NCBI GenBank assembly: GCA_038373865.1
Contig: JAXGGA010002903.1
Span: 1-64,000, forward strand
DNA length: 64,000 nucleotides
Direction: 5' to 3'
From: Uloborus plumipes
Taxonomy: Eukaryota; Arthropoda; Arachnida; Araneae; Uloboridae
Positions 53,426 through 63,516 of the stretch are shown here, piece after piece. The translations under genes and the position numbers were made by a program. The notes under the pieces were generated by a model that was given only the letters and a program-made list of their open reading frames with translations, ran no database searches and was not told the DNA's origin. Position 1 is the first letter of the stretch; the number at the start of each line of letters is the position of its first letter.

Positions 53426-53990
53426 TACTAGCATTTATCATTCATCATTATCTTCCACATATTGGCATAGTCTTTCAAATCTGACCAATTTTTCTGTGTC
53501 ACAAGTAGAGCCTCATTTTGTAGTGATTTCTCCCAGTTTTGTAGAGCCTTTTACTTGGAATCTGGAATAGCAGTACCGATGATACCTTCCATCAAGATGG
53601 ATAAAATAATTGAGGCTTGATAGTCTCAGAAACACTTCTTCACCCCAAGCACACCGTCTGTTTTCAGCAAAATCTTCGAATGTTAACAAATAGTTCCTTC
53701 GTCTCTGCCATACTCCATTTTTGTTGATATGGGTTCCTGCATTTAGAGGCATCTATGCATTTGAGACCAGAAAGAAAACAAAATCTTAAAATCAAATGCA
53801 AAACGAGCTTGTTTTAGGAGGTTCATCTTCAGATATTTATGGTGGTTTTGGATATTTCGTGTAATTTCTACGGTATTCTCTATGAACTTGGATGACAGCA
53901 TTGTCCGTAATCTTATCTTTCACTCCTTCCTTACAAATTTCACTACATTCCTTGATTCGTTCAATCCCGTTTACAGTCAAGATAATTAAA
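53426..53990 (-). pseudogene. N-terminal part of the interrupted GCDTT-family gene
   Basis: 53990-53860 encodes NGIERIKECSEICKEG and VHREYRRNYTKYP (the pattern of an N-terminal zinc-binding C..H..C-NYT region). 53752-53513 encodes CAWGEEVFLRLS and LDGRYHRYCYSRFQVKG. These are the start of the same minus-strand gene that continues at 44203-42690. The gene is broken by stops and by the 9.2-kb element. Confidence 0.7.
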
Positions 53991-54046
53991 TGAAAGGTTA
54001 TGTGAATCGAGTGCAGCAGAGAGAAAACAGTAGAACATAAACAACT

Positions 54047-55446
54047 TTAATACAACACATGGGGACACACATACAGCAAGACATAGAGGAAAATAGTGAA
54101 GACTGCCAGCCCTCTTATCACCAACTTTAGATTTCTCTCCTCATTGAGGGGAAAGGTGTGGTGGGGAATGTTGTTTTCAGTACAGTAACTGATCACTTTC
54201 CTATATGTGTCAGCATCGGGGGTGATAATGTGATGCTTTTGGCCATTATATTTAATGGAGACTTTGACTCCGGCCATTTCATTCAGTTTCTTAGCAAATT
54301 CCACCGAGTTTTTAAGTTCTGATATTAAAATGGGTGATGGTTTGGGATTTTTCCTTAGTCTTTGTTGCGTAAATGGCTGATCATCATTAGCAGCAGTCTT
54401 TTCGATGTTAATTGCAGCTTCTATAGTGCAATTTTCCTCAGTCGCCTCATGGGCGGGGTTAAGTGACAGCGGAGTGCCCTCATTGGTTGCATCTTCGTTA
54501 GTGATTAGATTAATTTCTGATTCATGTATACATTCATGAATGGTTTCTTTTTGATCCCTGCCCTCGGGACTATCTGAAACAACTTTGTTTATTTCGTTTA
54601 AAGCATTATTAAGCATTTTAGTAGAAACGATTAAGTGGGCGGAGTCATGGCTCTCTGCCGCAGCCTCATTGGCCGAATATTCGGCAGGAGTCACTTCCAC
54701 CAAATCTGTTTCATCTTCACTACTACCGTTTTCATTTTGAATTTCAGGGAATTCATCTATATATAAGCTCTCTTTGTCAACTAGGAGCCCAAATTGATTA
54801 GTTATTTCGATTTCTGGGTTGATTTGCACGTTGGATTGCAGTAGGGGGTGGGGTTTGCCCTTTTCTTCGCGTTTTTTCCCATCTTACTTTTGCGAGCAGC
54901 TTTTTTACATTCAGTCTTTTTCACTGCTGCCTGGTTTGAGAGTTCGTTGAATTTGATAATCCATTCATTTTTAGTAGACTCAAGCTTTGACTCGAACTGG
55001 GCAACCGTATTGTTCCTTTCCGCCTTTAATTGGCGTACAAGTTCAGTCTGCTCTTTTTTGAAAATTGCGAGCTCGAACTCATAATGTTCTTTTTGCAGTT
55101 TTAGTTTTGCATCGTTGATGCATCTTAGGTTCTCGTTTGCGAGGCGAGAGAGAGAAAAATAATCTCTTAAAATTCCAAGTGAAACTGGAGTCTCTGTGTT
55201 ACAAATTTTTTCCTCAAAGGAAACAATAAGGGCGTCCAGCTCAGAGTAGGTGGCTTCTAGCTCCTTAAGAGGGGTGTTAGCTTTGATTAATTTAGAGAAG
55301 TAGAGAAATTGTTTGGTTAGTATGGTATGGAAATCGGAATCAGGGTTTCTTATCAAATTTGATTTTGAGCTGGTTAAGTTGTCTGGATCGTGGGTGGAGG
55401 AAGCGCAGGCCGCAGTCCCAGTGGGGGTCGCATCCCCGTCCGCCAT
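54047..55446 (-). pseudogene. Jockey-like LINE ORF1, N-terminal part
   Basis: 55446-54802 gives 214 residues with a long coiled-coil-like stretch (LKLQKEHYEFELAIFKKEQ) and a basic end (KKAARKSKMGKNAKKR). A frameshift near 54810-54840, by a G run, passes to 54829-54047, an acidic linker and then VKVSIKYNGQKHHIITPDAD and NLKLVIRGL, the pre-zinc-knuckle block of Jockey-type ORF1. After IRGL (about 54107) the sequence becomes unrelated (AVFTIFLYVLL), so the ORF is truncated just before its zinc knuckles. Those knuckles occur 5 kb away at 59063-59349. Confidence 0.75.
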
Positions 55447-55950
55447 GATGAGGTGAAATTAGCGATAATGGAGCTGGGTCTCTCCTAAATAGGAGGTGCT
55501 CTAATATGGCCCTTAAAAGGGCCGAGCGGGAGTCGACCCGGTTCACTTGTAGTCCTGGCCAGATCTAATCCGGGCCCACCAGTTACTTCCGGGAAGGGAT
55601 GAATGAAGATAAGCTCGCAATATCGACGAAGCAGGAGGAATCGAAGAGTGAAGCCGGACGACACGGCTTCGGGTGATACCGTCTATATTCGATGTCTGAA
55701 GAGCTCTAGTCACACGTCCTTCACGGACGCCTACCAACAGTCTCGAATGTCGAAATTAATGTGAATTCGAATGAATAAGAATCTTGTAACTGAACTGAAC
55801 TGGAATGGTGTATGGGCAGAGAGAGTACCTCTTTTTCCCAGTGTCAATGAAAAAGCCTAAGGATGTATGAAGGGAGAAAGCCTCAGCGGAAGGTCGAGGA
55901 AAAAAGAAAAAAAAAAGCCGTCATCAGGGCTACACATTAAAAAAAAAAAA
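55447..55950 (-). other. LINE 5' UTR / junction region
   Basis: No gene. This is the untranslated leader of the ORF1 fragment, joined upstream (around 55740-55950) to the 3' UTR of the ORF2 fragment. A run of A on the plus strand (55938-55951) appears as poly-T on the LINE strand and so is not its tail. The exact 3'/5' junction is not resolved. Confidence 0.5.
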
Positions 55951-56120
55951 AATAAAGAAAAGCATTAACAAAAATTAAAAAGAAACAAAGAAACCAAAGC
56001 TCAAAACGGCGGACTTCCAGAGGGAGTGCCTAACGAAGTTGAAACCCTTAGCGGTAACAAAGCACGCAAGTGAAGCCCGGAGAGCCGGGAGAACCAAGTT
56101 GTCAGAGCTGCCCTTCCGTG

Positions 56121-58922
56121 CTAGGTTCCCGCCGAATCAACCAACGCGCCGTAATCGGCAGCGATGGGAGTAAACGCAGGGTAGCTGGTCTGTGGATCGG
56201 GGAGGGGGTTGTTTTTGGTAGAAAGGGTGTCATAGTTAATATTACAGGTAAAAGCTGGGTACTTGTACTTGCCGAAATGGGGGAAGCTGAATTTAGCCTG
56301 ATCTTTAATGAGCTTATTGCTATGAAAGGGGATTTTGTTAAAAAACTTACGGGCCAGTTTAATAATGTGGAGGGACACCGAATCAACGCCGAGATCCCTG
56401 TGAATGTCTTTTCCCTTGATAAACCAAGGGGCGGACGAAATTTTCCGCAGAATACGATTTTGAATAACTTGAATTTTTTTGAGGGTAGTTTTAGAGGTAA
56501 TACCCCAAATTTGGGCTCCGTAGAGCATGAAAGGCCGAACAATTTGCCTGAAGAGAGTAAGTTTATTTTTGGAAGAAAGCCTGTTTTTCCCGTTGAGAAG
56601 AGGATTAATTAGCATGAAAGTTGCCTGAGCTTTTTTGACAATATTCTCAGTATGTTTGTTAAAGTTAAGCCTCTTATCAAGGGTAATGCCCAGGTATTTA
56701 GCGTTGTTAGAGTAGTCAATCTCTGTGTTTTTAATTTTGATTTTCTTTAATGGAATGTGCTTCCCTTTTTTGAAGCAAACAATCTGGGTTTTCTCGCCGT
56801 TGATATCAAGTTGCCAAAGTTTGTACCAGTTGCAGATCTCGTCGATGTGCTCCTGAGCATTTTTAACTACTTGAATTTTACTTGGATGCCTAGAGATGAC
56901 CGTAAGGTTATCTGCGAAGAGGGCGAGGAGCGTTTTCGGAGAATGAGGGATGTCGTAGGACGTAGGCATAAATGTTGAAGAGCGAGGGAGACAACGAGCT
57001 CCCTTGCGGAAGCCCCGCCTCTATTCCCCTATTGGTCGAAAGTGAGGAGCAGAGTTTGACTTGGAATTTCCTCGATTTTAGAAAGCTTTTGATGATGTTA
57101 ATTAAAAAAATGAGGAAATTGAAGGGTAATCATTTTGTAAATTAAACCGTAATGCCACATTTTATCGAATGCTTTTTGCAAGTCAACAAATGTGCCCACG
57201 GAATACCTTCCTCTGTTAAAACCTTCGATGATGTGATTAGTGGTGCGAAGTACCTGATGGAGAGTGCTGTGGCTAGTTCTGAAACCAAATTGAGAATCAG
57301 GGAGGATGCTATTTTCCTCTAGGTGTTTTTCAATGTAAATTTTGACAATACGCTCGTAAATTTTCGCAATATTGCTGAGAAGGCTGATGGGGCGATAATT
57401 TTGAGGAAACCTTGGATCGGAACCGGGCTTGTGAATACAAGTTACGATGGCATTTTTCCAGACTTTGGGGTAGTAGCTGAATTTTAAAGAGGAGTTAATA
57501 ATTTTAGTGATGTTTGTAATAACATTGATTGGGGAGTTTTCAAGAGCTTTATTAGAAATGTTGTCAGCTCCAGGGGCTTTCCGAATAGGGAGAACTTTTA
57601 CAATATTATTAATGTCAGAGGGGCTGAAAAAAAGGGGGGGGGGTGCCATCGTCGAGGGGGTTTTCGAAATAGTGATTTACGGTCCGATTAACTCTAGCAA
57701 TATTGTTTTCTGAAAAATTTTGATAGGTATGCTGGAATTGAAGTTCGAGCGTGTCCGCGATAGCCTCGGCTTTTTCTTCATCAGTGTACTTCATACCAGA
57801 GCTGGAGTGGAGGGGGGGGATAGGGGTGAAGGGTTTCCAGAAATGCTTGACCAATCGGAAGAAACTTCTACCATTGGGTTCAAGGGAATTTAAAAATTCA
57901 TTCCAGGAATGGGTCCTATACTCTTGAATTAAGTTTTTGATGGTTTGTTGTAAAAAATTTATTTCAGTTTTGAGTGGGAGGTAACGAGTTTGTTGCCACT
58001 CTTTTTTCATTCTATTTTTCTTCTTGATGAGACGTCTTATGAAGGGGGGAAGAAAAATAGGGTCTTTATTGATGATTTTTGTGAAGGTGGACTCGGTGAG
58101 AGCATTCTCGAAATGGGCTGAGAGGTCAAGAATGGCCTCGTCGATTTGCTCTTTAGAACTGATCTGTGGTTTGCCAGGTACCGTGGCACTAAGAATTTGA
58201 TAGAATTTAGGCCAATTGATGGTTGAGATGGAGTTGTTAAAACTTGGAAGAGAACCATTGAGAGATAATTTAAGGAAAACAGAGTTATGATCAGACGAGA
58301 GCTCCGGGTGGGAGGAAATAAAGGAGGGAAGATCGTTATTATTCATGATTGCAAAGTCAAGTGTGGAGTAGGAATGACCCTTAAAATGGGTGGGGGAGGA
58401 GAGGGCAATAATTTGATAGTTATACTTGACGCAAAAATCATGAATTTTTTTTCCCCTTGCATTAGTACAAGCTGGGTCCCAATTTCCATGCCTAGCATTA
58501 AAATCTTCCATGATTATGAAATTTTTATTAAGGGTGCAGAGGTGGTTGAGCTCGTCTAGTTCAATGGTTTTATTTGGCGGAGAGTATATAGAAGTTATAG
58601 TAATTGGGGTGTTATTAATGAAGAGGACTATTGTGGTGTTCTCAAAGGAACGGGAAAAATAGGGGTAAGCATAATGAGGGAGGTTTTTCCTGACATAGAT
58701 AATTGTACCTCCGCCGAGGCCAGTACCACGGTCATCACGATGGCAAGAATAATTTGGGATTTTTGCATTTTTTGTTGAGACAAGGTGGGTTTCCTGAATG
58801 AGGATCACATCAGGGCGACGGTCGGTGACGTAGTCAATCAGTTCTCGGAGCTTATGCTCAAGCCCATCGGCGTTCCACGAGAGTATGCTCAAAAGGTTAC
58901 ACCTGCCCATTATGATTAACAA
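56121..58922 (-). pseudogene. Jockey-like LINE ORF2 (endonuclease and reverse transcriptase)
   Basis: 58922-57615 encodes the endonuclease: ILSWNADGLEHKL, LIQETHLVS, FIIMEDFNARHGNWD, STLDFAIM and LSSDHNSVFL, all catalytic signatures present. A homopolymer G frameshift near 57640 passes to the RT at 57649-57098 (RKAPGADNISNKAL, YRPISLLSNIAKIYERI, QFGFRTSHSTLH, TFVDLQKAFDKMWH). GLPQGSSLSPSLFNIY follows near 57020, then another frameshift, and 56969-56121 gives LLALFADNLTVIS, where the usual FADD is FADN. KYLGITLD and APWFIKG close the thumb. There is no RNase H, as in Jockey. It is inactive. Confidence 0.92.
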
Positions 58923-59062
58923 GAGTGGTGAGAAGTTGCTGCAAATTTTGAAGCTGAGTCATCATATTGTTCATAACAGAGTTGATGTTGTTAATTATTT
59001 GGACATTAAAGGTCGAATCTGATTGGAGGGTGGTCTGTGGAGTGGGAGGGGCAGCAGCTAAA

Positions 59063-59349
59063 TTAAGGGGGGGGGGTTGGAGGGAAGGGGGGAAAGGAGT
59101 TTTCCTGAGCGAGTTTTCTTAATTCCCAGATGTTTTGGGTGGGCTTGGGGGTGAACTTTGGCTTGAAGGGGCAGTCGGGGGAGTTAGCGGTATGATTGCC
59201 AGTGCAAAGGGCGCAACGGGGTATCTCCAGCTCATCAGCATCAGTCTTTCGTGAGATGATCCCATCAACATTTAACACATTTGGGGGGAGGCGAGTACAG
59301 CATCTACTGCCATGTCCATACATTTGACAACGAAAGCATTGGGAGATTT
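59063..59349 (-). pseudogene. Jockey-like LINE ORF1, zinc-knuckle C-terminus
   Basis: Encodes QCFRCQMYGHGSRCC, CALCTGNHTANSPDC and a proline-rich end, the nucleic-acid-binding end of a Jockey-type ORF1. It lies just upstream of ORF2 in normal LINE order. It is truncated at about 59349, exactly where the TIR of the next element begins. It would complete the ORF1 fragment at 54047-55446. Confidence 0.8.
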
Positions 59350-59529
59350 GGGTCATTTTCCCTAAATGACGATTTTTTGGTTCTTCTCAAAAAAAGCACA
59401 TGTAAACTTGCATAAAAACCAAACAAAAGCAAAAATATTTCAATTACATATCCTTTTGCCTTTATAATAGGTTAAAATGTATTTTTCCTAAATATGAACC
59501 ACTTTAAATGTTTTATTTGTCAATGAAAT

Positions 59530-60143
59530 GTCATTCCCCTGTGTGTCCCTACCTGCACCTTTGCACCAAACAAGCTGCCAAAAACTAAGTTAACAACAAT
59601 ATTATTTTGTTATATGAGGTTTCAATTATTAAAAACTGTCATATAAGCCAAAAAAATTAACACATAAATAAATATCATGATTTGCTTCCTTACTAAAAGA
59701 AATTTAAAATTGTCCTTTGGTTTTGTTGTCATTCCCCTGCCGTAGCAAAAAATTATTATTATAATGACTGGCATCACTTTTATTAGCTATGACACTTCTA
59801 TATAGCTGGCAACACTTCTAGGGAAGCCATATTGAGCCTGTTTTGTTATCAAAATCAAGCATGGACATGTAAAGAATAGTGATTCAGTTTTATATCTTGG
59901 TAAGTATTTTTATTCATTGTCATTACCCTGTAGTTTTTATTACCTTAAATATTTTAGAAAAATACCAAAAAAAGGATTAGATCTGTTTCAAATGAGTTTT
60001 CCAAACTAACTTTAGTAGTAAATAAATGTGATGCATGTGGTTATAAAGATAGACAACCTTTCCTTACTTTTTGTCATTCCCCTGTGGTCATTCCCTTGTC
60101 TCATGTAGGGCAGTGGAATGACATATCATCACAGGGGAATGAC
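59530..60143. promoter_or_regulatory. Left cluster of GTCATTCCCCTG motifs
   Basis: Plus-strand exact copies at 59530-59541, 59728-59739 and 60073-60084. One-base variants lie at 59919-59930 (ATTACCCTG) and 60087-60098 (CCCTTG). Inverted copies are at 60132-60143 (exact) and 60111-60122 (variant). They flank the first exon and lie partly in intron 1. Subterminal repeats of this kind usually bind the element's own transposase, which is inference here. Confidence 0.8.
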
Positions 60144-60494
60144 ATTGTTTCACAATCTGTAAACATTTAGTACAATTTGCTCTTGCTGTGCAGTTTATGT
60201 ATGTTTGTTCTATTTTTACTCTTGGGTGTTTTTCCTTTTATTATTTTTACACTAATTTTAACATTTATTGTGGTTTGATTGATTGATCAACCCCTGCAAA
60301 CTGCAAGAAATGTAAACTCAGCAAAATCTTATTTTCATAGTTTAATAACAAATGTGAGGAAAATATATGTTAAAGAAAATTAACAGGCATATTTAGTATA
60401 GTAGGATAATTAATACTTATTAGATTTAACAATTTTTTGAAACATACTTTATTTATTATTATTATTATTATTTATTTATTTTTTTTTTTTTCAG
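59900..60494 (+). other. Predicted 5' UTR intron of the transposase-like gene
   Basis: A strong donor (TTG|GTAAGT at 59900) and a strong acceptor (a long T tract then TTTCAG at 60494) bracket 595 bases. The coding ATG at 60502 lies eight bases after the acceptor. A noncoding first exon probably ends at 59899. Expression evidence is needed to confirm. Confidence 0.65.
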
Positions 60495-60501
60495 ATGCAT
60501 A

Positions 60502-63208
60502 ATGGCCCCTAAGAAGGAAATAAGTGAGAGCAAAAGATTAGATATTCTGATTAAAAAAAGAGAAAATGAAAGGAAAAGACTAGAAAAGATAAAATCTGAT
60601 CCTGTTTTGGCAGCCAAATTAAAAGAGAAAGAGCGTCTTAAGTATTTAAAAAAGAAAGAAACTGGAAAAATAAAACCAGTGGCAAACTTAACAGCCAGAG
60701 AGCAGAGAATGCAAAGGAAAAGATGGAAAATTAATAAGCAAAATAGCCGTGCCAGAAATAGGAATGGCACTGAACACAACCATAATTCGATAAAAGGCAA
60801 TGAGAAAACCCTTTCGTCGCATCCATCAACTAGCACAGGATGTTTAAACCAAATAAGCCAAGAGAAAACACTTGCTACGAGAAAATTTTTGACACAAGTT
60901 AGCACTCTTCTGGGGGAGAGCACCTTAGATGAAAATACTGAAAAAAATTCAAATGGAAAAAAGGCAGCTGGTCGTAAGCGAGTTAGAAGAGATCGAGCAA
61001 AAGTGGTTAGGGAATTGAAAAAGACCAAAGATGAATTATTAAGGGCCCGTAGAACTTCGGAAAAATATAAGAAAAAGTTTTACAGACTTAGAGACAAATT
61101 TAATCAAGATACTCCTCGAACAAAAGTGAGAAAGATGACGAAGAATTCGAATGTTACCCCAGAAGTGAAGAAGAAATTGTTGTTTGGTGAAGTAATTACA
61201 AAGGAGTTGACTATTGGATACCACAAGCTAAAAAGTGAAAAAACAAAACAAGTATTTAAAAGAATAATGCAAGGAGACCTTTTTAAAAAGTACAAGCTAT
61301 TGAAAGATTCGAAGCATTTCTTACCTGCCAAGAGATCTAACAACATGGCCTGCAAGCTTAAGGACTTTTATGGTTTGAAATATGGTCGAAAAGAAAGAAG
61401 TGGTTTTGTTATAACAAATAAATTACGATGTAAGGTTCTGGAATTTTTAGAAGATGATATCAATTCCAGAATGTGCCCTGGGAAAAAAGATTATTTAACC
61501 AAATGTAAAACAAAACACCAGAAAAGATTTTTAAATGACACTTTGTTAAACCTACATAAAAAATTCCTCCAGACTTACCCAGAACATAAATTGAGCTACA
61601 CTTCATTTACAAGGTTGAAGCCATTCTGGATTGTCACTCCAAAAGTCACAGAAAGAGACACTTGCCTATGCATTATTCATGCTAATATGAATTTGTTGAC
61701 GGCAAAACTGTATCAATTAGGGGTTCTTTCCGATAAAAATATTAATAACCTGATAGATCAAATGTGTTGCGATGGGAAGGCAATATTATGCTTACAACGA
61801 AATTGCAACCACTGTAAAAATTGTACAGCTGAATATGAAACTTATGATAAAGATTTGAACTGTTCATTTTCGCAATGGAAAACTGAGCGAGAACTATATT
61901 TTGACAAAAAAAGTGGACAACACAAGATGTGTCGTAAAACAGCAAAGTTGGAACTATCATCTACTATTGAAGAATTGATAACTGAATTTGAGGAACAGCT
62001 ACCAAAGTTCATGTATCATGTTGGAAATCAGTATCATCAGCACAATGAAATCCAACTACTGAAGAAAAATTTAAAACAACATGAGATACTCCTACATGTT
62101 GACTTTAGTGAAAATTATGTATGCAAGTATGCGGCTGAAATACAATCTGTTCATTTTGTTGGTGGTCAACAAATAACACTGCATACAGGTATTATTTATT
62201 TCAAAAACACTGATGGTAAGCTACAGTCGAAATCTTTTTGCACTGCTTCCGAATCACTTAGGCATGATGCCGCAGCAGTTTGGGCTCACATTCATCCAGT
62301 AATTAGGCAGCATCTTCAAGAATACCCTGCTATTACTACATTTCATGCTTTAAGTGACAGTCCTACAAGCCAATACAGAAATAGAACTATGTTTACTATC
62401 CTTCGTAAAATTTTGAAAGAGGATTTCCCTACAGTCAAAGCATTTACCTGGAATTTCACCGAAGCGGGGCATGGTAAAGGTGCACCTGATGGAGTTGGGG
62501 GAGTAATGAAACGAAGTGGTGACAGGTTAGTGGCGCAAGGGAAAGACATTGATAATTTTCAAAAATTTGTGAAAATCTTAAAATTGGAAGTAAAAGGAGT
62601 TTCCATACACATTGTAGATCCAATTAATATAGAAAATGTAGATAAACGTTTGACGCAAGTTGATAAGCCCTTTCCAGGCACAATGAAAGTGCACCAACTG
62701 ACCTGGTCTTCCAGGCAAAAACCATCTCAACTGAACTTTAGAAGATTGAGTTGTTTTGTTTGCCCGATGAACTACTGCAAACATTTTACAATTGCGGCAG
62801 CAAAAACAAGATCCAAAAAGAAAAGCCCTGAAACTGAAAATAAAGTTGATACAACAGGTAAGTCAGACATTTTTTTAAAAGTTTACATAAGAATTTTTGT
62901 AAGTGAAATTTTATTTGCTTATAGTTATGATTGGATGCTTTATTGTTCCAGAAAATCTAAAAGCTGGAGACTGGGTCAGTGTTAATTATGACGGAGACTT
63001 ATATCCTGGAGAAATAACAAAATCAACAGGCAATGGGGAGTATGAGGTTGATGCAATGGAGCGGGTTGGAAGCACGAAATTTTATAAGTGGCCAGCCTAT
63101 CGTGATCTATGCTTATATAGATATGACGATATAAAGTGCAAAATTTCAGCTCCAATACCCTATGGATCCAGGGCAAATAAGTTTTATTTTAATGATTTTT
63201 CTGTTTAA
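60502..63208 (+). CDS. Uncharacterised DDE-like transposase, spliced
   Basis: Coding exons 60502-62857 and 62952-63208 join across a 94-base intron (CAG|GTAAGT ... TTCCAG|), phase 1, giving about 870 residues. Residues 1-90 are very basic with helical repeats (KRENERKRLEKIK). A second basic helix lies at 150-200. A Cys/His region at about 395-455 includes CLCIIHANMNLL and CNHCKNC. An RNase H-like core follows: LLHVDFSENY (D534), HALSDSPTSQYRN (D619) and FTEAGHGKGAPDG (E654, D663). D619 and E654 are 34 residues apart, a spacing typical of DDE enzymes. Exon 2 adds a small beta-barrel-like domain (LKAGDWVSVNYDG ... YKWP). From memory, near relatives occur as uncharacterised proteins in aphids, cnidarians and spiders. 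The triad and function are inferred. No stop or frameshift. Confidence 0.85.
62858..62951 (+). other. Intron 2 of the transposase-like gene
   Basis: Begins GTAAGT and ends TTCCAG. Joining 62857 to 62952 makes a GAA codon and links DTT to ENLKAGDWV in frame, while both reading frames run into stops without splicing. The 62903 methionine of the downstream frame is therefore intronic. Confidence 0.85.
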
Positions 63209-63235
63209 AAACTTTGTACCTAATTTATTTTAATT

Positions 63236-63241
63236 AATAAA
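63236..63241 (+). terminator. Polyadenylation signal AATAAA
   Basis: A canonical hexamer 28 bases after the stop codon at 63206-63208 of the transposase-like gene. It lies just before the right-hand motif cluster. Confidence 0.7.
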
Positions 63242-63289
63242 TGTTGAAAGTATGAAGTTAGTGTGTGTTTGTCATTGCTTGGTTTGCTA

Positions 63290-63343
63290 GTCATTCCCCT
63301 GCAACAGGTTGTCATTCCCCTGTATCAGGCTGTCATTCCCCTG
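63290..63343 (+). promoter_or_regulatory. Right cluster of three GTCATTCCCCTG motifs at 21-bp spacing
   Basis: Exact copies at 63290-63301, 63311-63322 and 63332-63343, start-to-start 21 bases each, about two helical turns. They should therefore face the same side of DNA. They sit about 170 bases inside the right TIR. Confidence 0.9.
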
Positions 63344-63516
63344 TCTACTTAAAATTTAAACTTTAATTTTCCAGTACTTAACATTGAAAATATTTTTTGC
63401 TGCTTTTATTTTATTGATAAGCAAGGCTATCTAGATACAATCAAAAAGTTTTTCATGAAAAAAAAAAAATAAAAAATATTCATGTTTACTATTGATCTGT
63501 TTAGAGAAAATGACCC

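Larger units (their letters stand above)
59350..63516 (+). mobile_element. 4.2-kb element with an intact gene of unassigned transposase type
   Basis: The left end GGGTCATTTTCCCTAAA is inverted at the right end, whose reverse complement is GGGTCATTTTCTCTAAA (16 of 17). ATTT lies at both outer edges (59346-59349 and 63517-63520), a possible 4-bp TSD. Between them is one three-exon gene (coding 60502-63208) with copies of GTCATTCCCCTG on both sides. Its gene is open and its splice sites are canonical, so the copy may be autonomous. TIR form and TSD length resemble the 30044-30977 element. The superfamily is not established; Sola-type elements also have 4-bp TSDs and are one candidate. Confidence 0.75.

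Noticed and set aside
56070..56612. 180-residue plus-strand frame
   Set aside because: Lies opposite the Jockey-like RT C-terminus (56121-56969), which has recognisable motifs; the plus frame has none.
60468..61028. Antisense 186-residue hydrophobic frame
   Set aside because: It is the shadow of the basic N-terminus of the real plus-strand gene starting at 60502.
62903..63208. Separate 101-residue gene
   Set aside because: Its first part is intronic; the splice at 62857/62952 joins the rest in frame to the upstream exon.
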